A stretch of 64,000 nt of DNA from JAWKTM01 sp041399085. GTDB taxonomy: Bacteria > Planctomycetota > Planctomycetia > Pirellulales > Pirellulaceae. The notes under the pieces are model-generated. The model did not search any database and was not told the origin of the DNA. It saw only the letters and a list, made by a program, of their open reading frames with translations. The stretch lies in the NCBI GenBank assembly GCA_041399085.1, contig JAWKTM010000030.1:20053-84052 (forward strand). Reading direction: 5' to 3'. The number at the start of each line of letters is the position of its first letter. Position 1 is the stretch's first letter. Positions 1 to 8,319 of the stretch are shown in pieces. The translations under genes and the position numbers were made by a program.

Positions 1-312
1 CGAGCGGTCGTACAGCGAATCCTTGACGTGGATGCGCAACGCCGAGCGAAACTGGTCCAGTCGCTCGTGAATCGCATCCTTCCGATCGTCGCGATCGCCG
101 GTCGCAAACGTGCGATCGTTCTCCAGACTTTGAAAAGCCGCGACCTTGTCGTCGGCCGCATCTCGATCGGCCATGAAATTGGCCAAGCTATACCCGCCTT
201 GCAGAGTCAACGCGGGCAGCGTCGCGGCCGTTCGTTGCGAGTTGACTTCGGTCCAATGAGCGACGAATTCATTGGCGGTGGTGATGTACGAATCGAAGGA
301 GGTGATCGGCAT
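1..312 (-). CDS. Partial hypothetical protein (N-terminal 104 residues)
   Basis: An open frame begins with ATG at 312 and runs off the left edge without a stop, giving 104 residues that begin MPITSFDSYITTANEF. A GGAG ribosome-binding site lies about 10 bases upstream of the ATG, which supports the start. The visible part is soluble and charged, with a helical look and no signal peptide or transmembrane segment. I do not recognise the family, so no function is proposed. A short palindrome (GTAAAT/ATTTAC, 448-465) lies upstream and could be an operator, but this is speculative. Confidence 0.6.
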   Translation of the reverse strand, partial: MPITSFDSYITTANEFVAHWTEVNSQRTAATLPALTLQGGYSLANFMADRDAADDKVAAFQSLENDRTFATGDRDDRKDAIHERLDQFRSALRIHVKDSLYDRS

Positions 313-900
313 TGCTATAGCTCCAGAAAAGCGTCGAACTGCGGTCCCCTGTCACAGCGAGGCGACCAAAAACGACGTTTTACCATACCACCACACTTCG
401 ACGCAAGCATTTTCTTGAAACAGCCGACAAGTTTCGTTCACCCCCGAGTAAATGCGAATATTTACGCCTGAATCGCAAGTCTTCGCGATCGGCCCGGTCG
501 CCAGCCGCTGGCAGACGCTAAAACTTGACGAGGTAGTTCCTGTTCTTGAAGGTGGTTTTGTCCGTACAGGTTGCGTCATAGCCTCTCCAGACGGCGAAAC
601 CCATCGTCTGGACGGTGACAATCGAGGCCGTCGATTGCCAGTTACGCCGCCAGCATTCCGCGTCCAGTTAGATTGCGCCCATGCCTCCAATCAGATTCTG
701 CCGGGATTGCATCGGCACGCTGGCCGTCAGACGACCCTACGTCGCCGTCCGATTTGTAACCGCCACGCCGACTTTCTTCTCGGAGCGACCTCGTGAGGCG
801 TCACGTCTGCCAGATTCCGCCAGTCCGCCGTCGCCTTAGCCGGCTCGCCACGCCAACAGCACGCCATCGCGGCTCGGTTTGATCTCGATGAGCGACGACT
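313..900. other. Gene-poor stretch with decayed coding fragment
   Basis: No intact gene is visible. On the minus strand around 800-870 a fragment reads GEPAKATADWRNLADV, which resembles CEPPKATVADWLATLADV in the fragment at about 1510-1565. The two pieces look like relics of the same unknown gene or of duplicated gene ends. Confidence 0.4.
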
Positions 901-1215
901 GTTGGTCCTTGCCGACCGGTTAGCCGTCTCGGCCACCTAGTTAGAACACTTTTCCGCGGAGTTAGAGCTCTGGGCTGCACCCAGTGAGAGCACTTGGCGG
1001 CGCAGTTAGCGCACTTGGCCGCTTAGTTAGAACTCTTGGCCGTGTAGTTAGACCACTTTGTCGCACCCTTAGAGCTCTATGCCGTCCAGTTGAGCCGCTT
1101 TGGCAGCCAGTTAGACCGCTTTGACGGGTAGTTAGACCACTTTGGCAGCCAGTTAGGCGTCTTTGGCAGAGTTGAGTTTCACTTTGAGACGAAGTTAGAG
1201 CCTAACTTACCGGCC
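901..1215. repeat. Degenerate 21-bp tandem array
   Basis: GTTAG-type unit starts fall at 919, 940, 961, about 984, 1005, 1026, 1047, 1068, 1089, 1110, 1131 and 1152, so the period is 21 bp almost throughout, with one 23-bp step. The consensus of the unit begins GTTAGACCACTTTGGC. Copies are diverged, so this is an old array. No spacer/repeat alternation is present, so it is not CRISPR. It lies outside any recognisable gene. Confidence 0.85.
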
Positions 1216-1239
1216 AAGTTGCCTAACTTCGCGGCCAAG

Positions 1240-1690
1240 ACGAATATCAGTCGCCCGAGTTTCCGATTGCCGGACGCGGGACAATGCATGCACCTGCCAG
1301 AATGGCGGTTTTTCCAGCGATGGACGCCTCATCAGTCGTCCGAGTTAACCCAAGATCACAGCTCGGACCGCCATGCACCGCCTCAAGGCACCAATCACCC
1401 GCCCCGGTGCATCCAGCAACCCCGCCGAGCCGCCCAACCGCGACCAACAAGCCGTCACTTCGCCCACAAAGCGACCATCCTCCGTCAACCGGCGAGCACT
1501 GTCCCACATCGGCCAAGGTCGCGAGCCAATCGGCCACGGTAGCCTTGGGCGGCTCGCACACCTGAATCAACATTTTCGCCAGAACAGGGGCGTGCTTCGC
1601 CGGCGAGATAAAGGCTCAAGGCGAAGCCGATGGCTAGTTCCGCGCTTTAAAGGCCACTTGCTCCTTCGTCGGCACAAATAGCCCAGGTCA
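1240..1690 (-). pseudogene. Decayed coding region, unknown family
   Basis: One minus-strand frame reads, in order, FVPTKEQVAFKARN, a stop, a short piece with a second stop, then SPAKHAPVLAKMLIQVCEPP and KATVADWLATLADVGQ. This protein-like text across two stops suggests a degraded gene rather than noise. An intact reading frame survives only at 1247-1573. The CEPPKATVADW peptide recurs in altered form near 800-870. I cannot name the family. Confidence 0.35.
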
Positions 1691-1699
1691 ATGCCTGAA

Positions 1700-2018
1700 T
1701 ATGACAAAGCTCAGATTGTGACGCGGTAACCGACGATCCACTCCATCGAGATCAAGTATTGCGAGACATTATGAATTCGTAAAGCTTCTCGCATATCGCA
1801 CTTGGCCTCGTCCGTGAGCTTCGGCCTGTCAACCATCACCTGCATGGCGGCGACCAGAACCCAACCTTGTCCTTAATCGTCCCTGCGTCGAACTCTGCAT
1901 AGCCGCCGCGATCCCGCATAGTAGATTGCTGCCGTCTACGAATACTTGATTATCAATAAATTCCACCCAGATAATTGTTCGCATATTGCTCATGTGATAA
2001 GGTTCTTTCAACGTAACG
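1700..2018. other. Intergenic, nothing recognised
   Basis: AT-richer sequence downstream of the broken OLD-type nuclease. I see no convincing gene or structure in it. Confidence 0.4.
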
Positions 2019-3649
2019 TCAGGCCCCTCGTAACGATTTGATGACTTCCTGTATCACCTCGAACAGTGTATTTTCTAATTTCCTGGACTCAAGGCGAGTA
2101 TTAACGACTACCAGAGACGTTCCCGGAGTAGAGTATGTGAGCGTCTCTCCCTTTATCCTTGTCAGCAATCAAGAAAAGTACGCCGCAAATTCGCTCAACT
2201 TTAATCGCGTCCGTACCGTCGTCCAGAAAGGACCAATCGAGTAATATTTGAGCCACCATACTCCAAGAACGAAAAGTGCAGGTCTTCCAGAAACTTGACT
2301 TCTTTGGCACGCGGAAGGATATCCAAAGAATGATCGAATGTAAAGGCGATCTGTAATACCCTCAACCCAAATCGTGCAATTTTGCAAGAAGCAATACCGA
2401 CGAATTATCGCTTACCCAATTCCGCCAGAAGTGAAAAATCTTCATTCGTTGCATGGAAATTGCGAACTTCGGCTCGCGTTCGGAACCAGAATTAGAGTCA
2501 AAGCTTTTCGTTATGCGATAAACGGAGCACTGAGAATTGCGATTCGATCGTGATATCAGAAATTGGTGTGAATGCGTGGCCACAAACACTTGCACTATTT
2601 GCGCCGTCGTCGTCAAGCGGCATCAATAAAACGTCGCTGAAATCCTGAGAAGTGCAGGTATAATTCCGGTTCCTCGATAAAAAGCATGAAGTTCTTGTCG
2701 CGATGTATAAACATTGGCAGCGTCATTATCAGTAGCGGCTGGAGGCCATCTCCGAGTCTGTAGATTGGGCGTTTCATTTCATCGCCAATCTTAATGAACA
2801 GCGATATTGTCTTGACGAATTACGAGGAATCAGCGCTGTCTTGGCTCCGCCAAAAAAGTATCTACCAACAAATTCTTGGTAATCGGCGATTGCACTGGCG
2901 CATCTCTAAAGTCCCGAGCAAAAGATACTCTTGAATCTGCCCATATAGCTCTAGACCAGTGATAATTGCCAGCTCGCTCAGGGGCCTGTCCTCGGTTGTC
3001 ACTTGACTGCAATCCGGGGAAATAATCACGTATCGTATCGTTATGCAGTAGGAACTTTCTTTGATCTTCGGGCTTTCCGCAAGCCGCGAGTGGGGATATA
3101 TCCTTTTGACCTGATGCTCCAGCCCTTTCTCTCCTGCCGTACCCAATAAATTACGCAATGTCTTAAGGTGCCCTCTGATGGAGTTTAGCTGGTCAGGATC
3201 ATTCGTTGGAAATCGCTTGGGTCGTTTCGCATATTCTCCACGACCGATGCCGTAGTTCTTCCGGACACGTGGCAACGGTTCCGTGTTGATATCATAGAGC
3301 AAGGAAGGCTTGATGCTCAATCGTGCCCAGGATTTGCTCACGAACGAGTGTCGTCTGAAACCGGAATTTCATGGCAAATGTTCTTCCAGGTTTGGAAGTT
3401 GATTCGCGAATTCGATCATGTTTGTCAGGTTCATCGGATAACGAAAATGCCAATCCTGGGTCAGCGAATATTTCGCGAAGCAACCAGCTCTTGCCGCAGT
3501 TATTTGGTCCGATCAGGACGTTCAATCAGGATAGATTCAACGAGCCGATTACCGACTGCTTCAGTTGAGTAAATTGATTGCATCGAATCTGGCAGTTTCA
3601 ATTCACGGAATCTTCGCCATGAGATAAACCTCGGTCTTTCTTGCTTCAT
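2019..3649 (-). pseudogene. OLD-family AAA ATPase / TOPRIM nuclease, multiply frameshifted
   Basis: Reading the minus strand across frames gives a full-length protein of about 540 residues. The parts in order are: an N-terminal beta segment starting MKQERPRFISWRRF (about 3649); Walker A GPNNCGKS (about 3508-3485); a middle region; the signature-like YRLGDGLQPLLIM (about 2770); Walker B FMLFIEEPELYLH (about 2700-2660); the H-loop VFVATHSHQFL (about 2585); TOPRIM IWVEGITDRLY (about 2365); LFLIADKDKG (about 2150); and a tail TRLESRKLENTLF with a stop at 2019. At least six frame changes separate these pieces. At about 3520 a missing T in a T run explains the shift. Nearly all motifs survive, so the damage is recent or reflects sequence errors. 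OLD-type ATPase/TOPRIM proteins are ATP-dependent nucleases, often linked to phage defence. The lower GC than neighbouring genes suggests acquisition by transfer. Confidence 0.75.
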
Positions 3650-3922
3650 TTCAGGAAAGCAAGTTCCGAAAGCTTCCGAAGACACTCATCAGTTTTGCCG
3701 TTCGCGCACTTGTACTTTCGCTATCGCTTGCGATTGGGCGAATTACGCCACGTGTCAGTGCAAACCCTTAACTCAAGCCTAGCGATGAAGGATTCAAGCA
3801 TGTCGAGTGAACCACGTGGGAGGGCGATGGGAATGCCGCTAAGGGTACCGACCTCAATCCCAGTCAAGCAGGCAGCGTATTGGGCGGCGGAGCGCAATTG
3901 CGGCTTGTGTGGCCGGGGAATT
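3650..3922. other. Intergenic, nothing recognised
   Basis: Upstream flank of the OLD-type gene. No gene, repeat or regulatory element is recognised here. Confidence 0.4.
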
Positions 3923-4108
3923 GGACCACGAAGGGCACGAGGAGCACGAGGAGCACGAAGGGGGAGAGCCGGAGTGGTTTGATTTGAGACTGGCCGGTTG
4001 GTTGCGACACGTGTTTGTCTTTGCCGCTCGCGATGGAGTGTTGGCCTTCGGCCGTTTCGCTCGACTCGCCCGCTGTCTTCCCTTCGTGCCCGTCGTGTTC
4101 TTCGTGGT
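3923..4108. mobile_element. MITE-like inverted-repeat element, copy A
   Basis: The left end reads ACCACGAAGGGCACGAGG. The right end is its imperfect inverse (TTCGTGCCCGTCGTGTTC then TTCGTGGT), giving terminal inverted repeats of about 32 bp around a 110-bp core. The inner flank GGAGTGGTTTGA resembles GGAGCGGTGTGA in copy C (6911-7031). It encodes no transposase, so any mobility would need a protein supplied elsewhere. The same purine-rich ends also create long spurious open frames here. Confidence 0.65.
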
Positions 4109-4296
4109 GACACCGCCTTGCCGAAGCCATCGACCACGGGCAGCTCGCCTGTGCTCGTTCCGCCAACACAGGCAGCCAGTCGCGTCGGAAAGACACATGG
4201 GGTGTTGGGCTCAATGACCCAAAGGAAGAGACCGGACCGCTTTGATTGGACGCGAGTTCAGCCGGCTCGTGCGCGTAGCTGGCGCGGCCGGAGAAT

Positions 4297-4342
4297 GGAC
4301 CACGGAGGGCACGATGAGCACGAAGGGGGAAGGCGGGGCTGG
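4297..4342. repeat. Half copy of the ACCACGAAG element (copy B)
   Basis: ACCACGGAGGGCACGATGAG followed by CACGAAGGGGGAAGGCGG matches the left end of copies A and C. No matching right inverted arm is seen, so this is a solo end or truncated copy. Confidence 0.5.
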
Positions 4343-4516
4343 AGGCGATGTGTGGCGGGGCCGCGGCCGGGTTTGCGTTGCAATGCGGGGGCGACGCGAT
4401 TCTAATGCTTCCAGGGGCGAGTTTTTCGTGCGGCGGTCTGGGGTGCTTTCGGGATGTTGAGTCGTTCATCGACTTAGGCCGGGTGTATGGCCGGGGCTGT
4501 CGCCATTGGGAGCGAG

Positions 4517-6118
4517 ATGATGAAGTTGGCTTTTCGAACGCTGATGATCGGGTGTTTGTTGTGGGCGTGCGGTGGCGCGGGTGTGAGTTGGGCGCAGACG
4601 CCGCCGGACTCCGCCAAGCCGGCGGTGAGGCGCGATGCGCGGGCGGACGAGTCGGCGGTTGCCAAGGCGCTGCGAACGCGAGTCGACTTTGAATTTGCTA
4701 AAACGCCGCTGAAGGATGTCGCGGTGTTCATTGCGGATCAGCACGGCATCAACGTGCGGCTTGATTCGCAGGCGCTCCAGGACGATGGCATCACTCAAAA
4801 CGCGGCGGTGACGATTCACTTGCGCGACGTCAGCCTGCGGTCGGCGTTGCGGCTGATGCTGGAACCGCTCGGGCTGACGTTCACCGCCGACGACGAGTTT
4901 CTCATCATCACAACGCCTACAAAGGCCGAGGCGCGGATGTCCGTGCGTGTGTATCCGGTCCGCGATCTCGTGGCGGTGAAGCATTCAGATGACGAGGTCT
5001 TGGTGGATACGGATTCTCTGGTCGAACTGATTGCGACCAAAGTCGCTCCCGATTCGTGGCCGGCAGGCACCGGCCCCATAGGTGGCATCGCAGCCTTGGG
5101 CGATACGTTGGCTATTAACCAAAGCGACGACGTTCACGAGCAGATCGCAGCGCTGCTCGACGCACTCCGCCGTTTGCAAGCCGGGTATGTGAAGGATCCA
5201 CAACAGCCGGCCGACACGTTGTTTCTGGAACAGGTGGCCGCGAAAAACCATGAGATTGCCAAGAAGCTAAAGCAACCGCTCCAGGTCGAGTTCGTCGACA
5301 CGCCACTGACGGATGTGGCCAAGTTCCTAACGGAGCGGTTGGGCGTGTCGTTCGTGATCGATCGTCTGAGCTTGCAAGACGACGGCATCGATCCGAATGT
5401 GGCCGTTACGTTCAAAGCCCGAGCGACGGCCGATCGGCTGTTGTTACACATGCTGGAACCGCTGGGGCTGACGTACTTGGTCGACGATGAGGTCATCCAG
5501 ATCACAACGCCGACCCAAGCCGAAGCGAGGTTGACCACTCGTGTCTATCCGGTCTACGACTTGATCGACGATACGAAACGAGAAGTTTGGGAGTCCAGCC
5601 AACTCGAAGAGCTCCGCGACGCCCTCACGACTGTGGTTGCAACGGACTCTTGGGATTCGGTGGGTCGACCTGGCGCAGTGGCAGGATGGACGCGCACGCC
5701 AGCTCTCATTATTGGTCAGACCATCGAAGTTCACGATCGAATCGAGCGATTTCTGGCCGACTTGCGAGCCGCGCGGCAATCGCCTGCCAACACGGACCCG
5801 CTGCCAATTTCGGCCATCAAGGAAGATAGCGTGGCGAACCGTCTCCGAACGTACAATCTGCCGCGCGATCAAGAGGGAAAGCTTCACCACCATGCCGAGC
5901 AAGTGGCGGCTGTCTTGCGGCGCGAGTTGCTCGAACAGTTCGGCAAACAGGCAGAAGGCATCTCGGTCGAGCCGGTCGGCGACGGAATAGTCGTCGTCAA
6001 GGGGAACTCCGAAGTCCAGCGGTTGGCCGAGCGTGTGATGAATTCACTGGGGATATCCCCATTCGGCTTGCCAATCGGTCTCGGCGCGGCCTCTGGCATG
6101 GGAGGCGGCATCTTCTAG
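4517..6118 (+). CDS. Exported protein with duplicated secretin-N/STN-like domain
   Basis: About 533 residues. The ATG at 4517 (or the adjacent one at 4520) is preceded by GGGAG and begins a signal peptide, MMKLAFRTLMIGCLLWA, with cleavage likely after VSWA. Two homologous modules follow. Each has a conserved run: DFEFAKTPLKDVAVFI ... DDGITQNAAVT ... MLEPLGLTF ... ITTPTKAEAR ... VYPVRDLV, then EFVDTPLTDVAKFL ... DDGIDPNVAVT ... MLEPLGLTY ... ITTPTQAEAR ... VYPVYDLI. This pattern resembles the small STN/secretin N-terminal domain, but no secretin pore domain follows. The C-terminus is glycine-rich (SGMGGGIF). It probably acts in the cell envelope, perhaps as a ring or scaffold protein. The exact role is unknown, and neighbours give no operon context. 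Confidence 0.7.
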   Translation: MMKLAFRTLMIGCLLWACGGAGVSWAQTPPDSAKPAVRRDARADESAVAKALRTRVDFEFAKTPLKDVAVFIADQHGINVRLDSQALQDDGITQNAAVTIHLRDVSLRSALRLMLEPLGLTFTADDEFLIITTPTKAEARMSVRVYPVRDLVAVKHSDDEVLVDTDSLVELIATKVAPDSWPAGTGPIGGIAALGDTLAINQSDDVHEQIAALLDALRRLQAGYVKDPQQPADTLFLEQVAAKNHEIAKKLKQPLQVEFVDTPLTDVAKFLTERLGVSFVIDRLSLQDDGIDPNVAVTFKARATADRLLLHMLEPLGLTYLVDDEVIQITTPTQAEARLTTRVYPVYDLIDDTKREVWESSQLEELRDALTTVVATDSWDSVGRPGAVAGWTRTPALIIGQTIEVHDRIERFLADLRAARQSPANTDPLPISAIKEDSVANRLRTYNLPRDQEGKLHHHAEQVAAVLRRELLEQFGKQAEGISVEPVGDGIVVVKGNSEVQRLAERVMNSLGISPFGLPIGLGAASGMGGGIF

Positions 6119-6323
6119 CGGGCCGCTCCCGCGGCAAGTGTCCCGATTTCTCTTGCCGCACGTGAAGGAGGGACTTGTGGCCGAGCAACGTCAAACCGGC
6201 GCATGGCGGCCGATTTCGTCGCAGGCTAATCTGCGCGGATACCGTTTCTCGCTGCCGATTCGCGCCGGTTAGCTCGTGCTCCGGACGTATTGCTGGCGGA
6301 TTATCACGTTAGGAGAGAGTTCG

Positions 6324-6788
6324 ATGCGTTTTCGATCTTGCAATGGATTATTGGCGAGTTTGCTGTTGGGAGCTTCGCTGTTGCTGGGCTGTGGCGCCAA
6401 GGATGTCGTGGAGCAGGCCGTCAATCAAGCTCAGGATGCGGCGGCCACGGACCAAACACGCGACCAGTTGAAGGTGCTGGGAATCGCCTATCACAATCAT
6501 CACGACGCTCAGAATCGTGGGCCCGCCGATTGGGACGAGGCAATCGCTTCGGCCAGCGATCCGGCGGCCGTGCAGGCGTTGCGCGACAAAGGTTACCAAG
6601 TGGCTTGGGGTCTGCGATTACGCGACGTGACGGTTGGGACCAGCAATTTCGTGCTGGCCTATAAGCCGGAAGATCTCAACGCCGGCGGTTATGTATTGAT
6701 GATGGACGGAGCCGTTATACATCGGCCCGCCGAAGAAATCCAAGCGGCACTGGATGCTCAGAAAGACATCAAGCCGGCAGCCAGCTAG
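6324..6788 (+). CDS. Small lipoprotein, unknown function
   Basis: 154 residues. The ATG at 6324 follows AGGAGAG with good spacing, so it is preferred over the in-frame ATG at 6276. The N-terminus MRFRSCNGLLASLLLGAS ends in the lipobox LLLGC, so the protein is probably lipid-anchored. The mature part contains KVLGIAYHNHHD and, later, GGYVLMMDGAVIHRP. This loosely recalls DUF1559-type sequences, which pair an LKQIGLALHNYHD-like motif with a late GG..V.F.DGSV motif, but there is no pilin-like N-terminus. The resemblance is only suggestive. It is a single gene with an imperfect inverted repeat downstream. Confidence 0.65.
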   Translation: MRFRSCNGLLASLLLGASLLLGCGAKDVVEQAVNQAQDAAATDQTRDQLKVLGIAYHNHHDAQNRGPADWDEAIASASDPAAVQALRDKGYQVAWGLRLRDVTVGTSNFVLAYKPEDLNAGGYVLMMDGAVIHRPAEEIQAALDAQKDIKPAAS

Positions 6789-6837
6789 TCGATCAGGAGC
6801 CGGGATGTCCCACGAATGAGACACAGGCTGGTCTGAA

Positions 6838-6892
6838 ATCGCCGACCCCAACAGCCGACGGCGGTCTTCGCCGGAGAGGCGTTGGGGCGGCT
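6838..6892. terminator. Nested inverted repeat, possible terminator
   Basis: GCCGACCCCAAC (6841) pairs with GTTGGGGCGGC (6881). An inner stem CGGCG/CGCCG has a GTCTT loop. There is no T run, so termination is uncertain. It sits just after the lipoprotein gene. Confidence 0.35.
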
Positions 6893-6910
6893 TGCATGGA
6901 TGGAGGAATG

Positions 6911-7031
6911 GACCACGAAGGGCGCGAAGATCACGAAGGGGGAAAGGCGGAGCGGTGTGATATAAGACCAGCCATTATTGCTCGACACTCCCGCCACCTT
7001 TTCCTTCGTGCTCGTCGTGTTCTTTGTGGTG
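6911..7031. mobile_element. MITE-like inverted-repeat element, copy C
   Basis: About 120 bp. The left end ACCACGAAGGGCGCGAAG and the right end (CCTTCGTGCTCGTCG then TTCTTTGTGGT) are inverse complements with mismatches. The core flank GGCGGAGCGGTGTGAT is shared with copy A. There is no coding capacity. Confidence 0.65.
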
Positions 7032-7431
7032 GTTATTGCCTTAAAGACGCCGCCCCCTGCCCTTCTCGATACGTCGGCGATTCGTAAACGTGCCTTCGGC
7101 GTTCGCGCCAAAGGCCAAACATCCGCCAGCGTCTTGGCGGCGTGAGACGCGTGTATCGAGTTGAGACGAACGGCTGTTTCGGAATGGGCTTCGCGGAGGT
7201 TGACGTTGTGGGTTGTGGTTGCGTTGCATGGAATTCGAGGCGGTAAAAACCGTGATTCCGCGACGAAATGATTCGGCCAACGGGTCGTGGCACGGTCGTT
7301 GCTAACCGGGACCGGCCATCAGCGAGACCGCTTTTCTGCTTGGCCGAAGACGATGGCTGCCGGGGCTCGCTGATGGATTGGCAGCACGATACGGTCTCGG
7401 CAAGATTCTCTTCCACCACTCGGAGCACGCG
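7032..7431. other. Intergenic, nothing recognised
   Basis: About 400 bases between element copy C and the next gene. Several overlapping short frames are present in both directions, but none has a ribosome-binding site plus recognisable protein features. Confidence 0.4.
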
Positions 7432-8244
7432 ATGCGTAACTGGTTCCACAAGGTATCTGTCTCTCTCGTCCTGGCCTCGGCGTTCGCTTTCATCACGGGC
7501 AACACGGCGACGGCAACCGACCCGGCTCATATAGAGACCGCCAATCTGTATGTGGCGACAATCGACCCGGCGAATAACGATTATGGGTCGCCATTGAGTG
7601 TGTATTATGACGAGCAAGGTGTGTTGCACGCCGAATCGAAATGTGGTTCCTACGCAGCTCATCTATTCAAAGCGTCTTACGACACGGTTACGGATAGCGT
7701 CTTCACCGGTTTGTTTGGATCGACCAGCCCCGCCGCTCAATTGTGGTTTGCCGGATTGGCCGCGGAAGGCGAATACAATAACCAAGACGGCACGTTTTCG
7801 ACGCATGTCGTGCCAACCGTCGATGCCATTCGGTGTGGCGATGTGTTAGCGGCGGCTTATAACACCAACAGCGGCGCAACGGGGCATGTGATGATCGCCG
7901 ATACGCTGAATGAAGTGGGTCCGCAAAACTTATCGCCCGGCAAGATTCCCTGTTACGCTTCCGCGATTCGCTGGGATGTGATGATCCACGATTGCACCAG
8001 CAGCGCTCATGGCAGCGTCGACACACGGGACGGCGCCGAGCAAAATGGCCAGGACGACCGTGGCTTGGGGATGGGAATGATCGTGCTCTACGAAGACGCC
8101 AATAGCGGCGCGATCATCGGTTGGAAGTGGAGCACTACCACGTCAACGATCTACCAATGTGTGAACCCCAACGCCGCCAATTATCGGCCTATGGTCGCTG
8201 GCTATCTGGCTGGCCCGGGATTGCCGACGGGCGACGAGGACTAA
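7432..8244 (+). CDS. Secreted protein, possible NlpC/P60-like cysteine hydrolase
   Basis: 270 residues from the ATG at 7432, which starts a clear signal peptide (MRNWFHKVSVSLVLASAFAF, cleavage near ATA|TD). The mature protein has ESKCGSYAAHLFKASY, then SGATGHVMIADTLN, then IHDCTSSAHGSVDTR. A Cys in a Cys-Gly-Ser/Ala-Tyr context followed later by Gly-His-Val-Met is the order expected of papain-fold NlpC/P60 or CHAP-type amidases, so a secreted cysteine hydrolase is possible. I could not confirm the family, and the third catalytic residue is not obvious. The gene stands alone. Confidence 0.55.
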   Translation: MRNWFHKVSVSLVLASAFAFITGNTATATDPAHIETANLYVATIDPANNDYGSPLSVYYDEQGVLHAESKCGSYAAHLFKASYDTVTDSVFTGLFGSTSPAAQLWFAGLAAEGEYNNQDGTFSTHVVPTVDAIRCGDVLAAAYNTNSGATGHVMIADTLNEVGPQNLSPGKIPCYASAIRWDVMIHDCTSSAHGSVDTRDGAEQNGQDDRGLGMGMIVLYEDANSGAIIGWKWSTTTSTIYQCVNPNAANYRPMVAGYLAGPGLPTGDED

Positions 8245-8249
8245 TGGAT

Positions 8250-8266
8250 CGTCCCAGCCGGGGACG
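8250..8266. terminator. Short hairpin between convergent genes
   Basis: CGTCCC-AGCCG-GGGACG forms a 6-bp stem followed by GTTTGG. It lies between the convergent stops at 8244 and 8320 and may end transcription from the left. Confidence 0.35.
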
Positions 8267-8319
8267 GTTTGGCAACCAAGACAGCGGGCGTTCGATACTC
8301 GAATGTCCGCTCGTCACAA

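Noticed and set aside
3864..4469. 201-codon minus-strand frame and its overlapping partners
   Set aside because: They are generated by the inverted repeats of the ACCACGAAG elements, and the HEEHDGHEG-type peptides are translations of the repeat ends.
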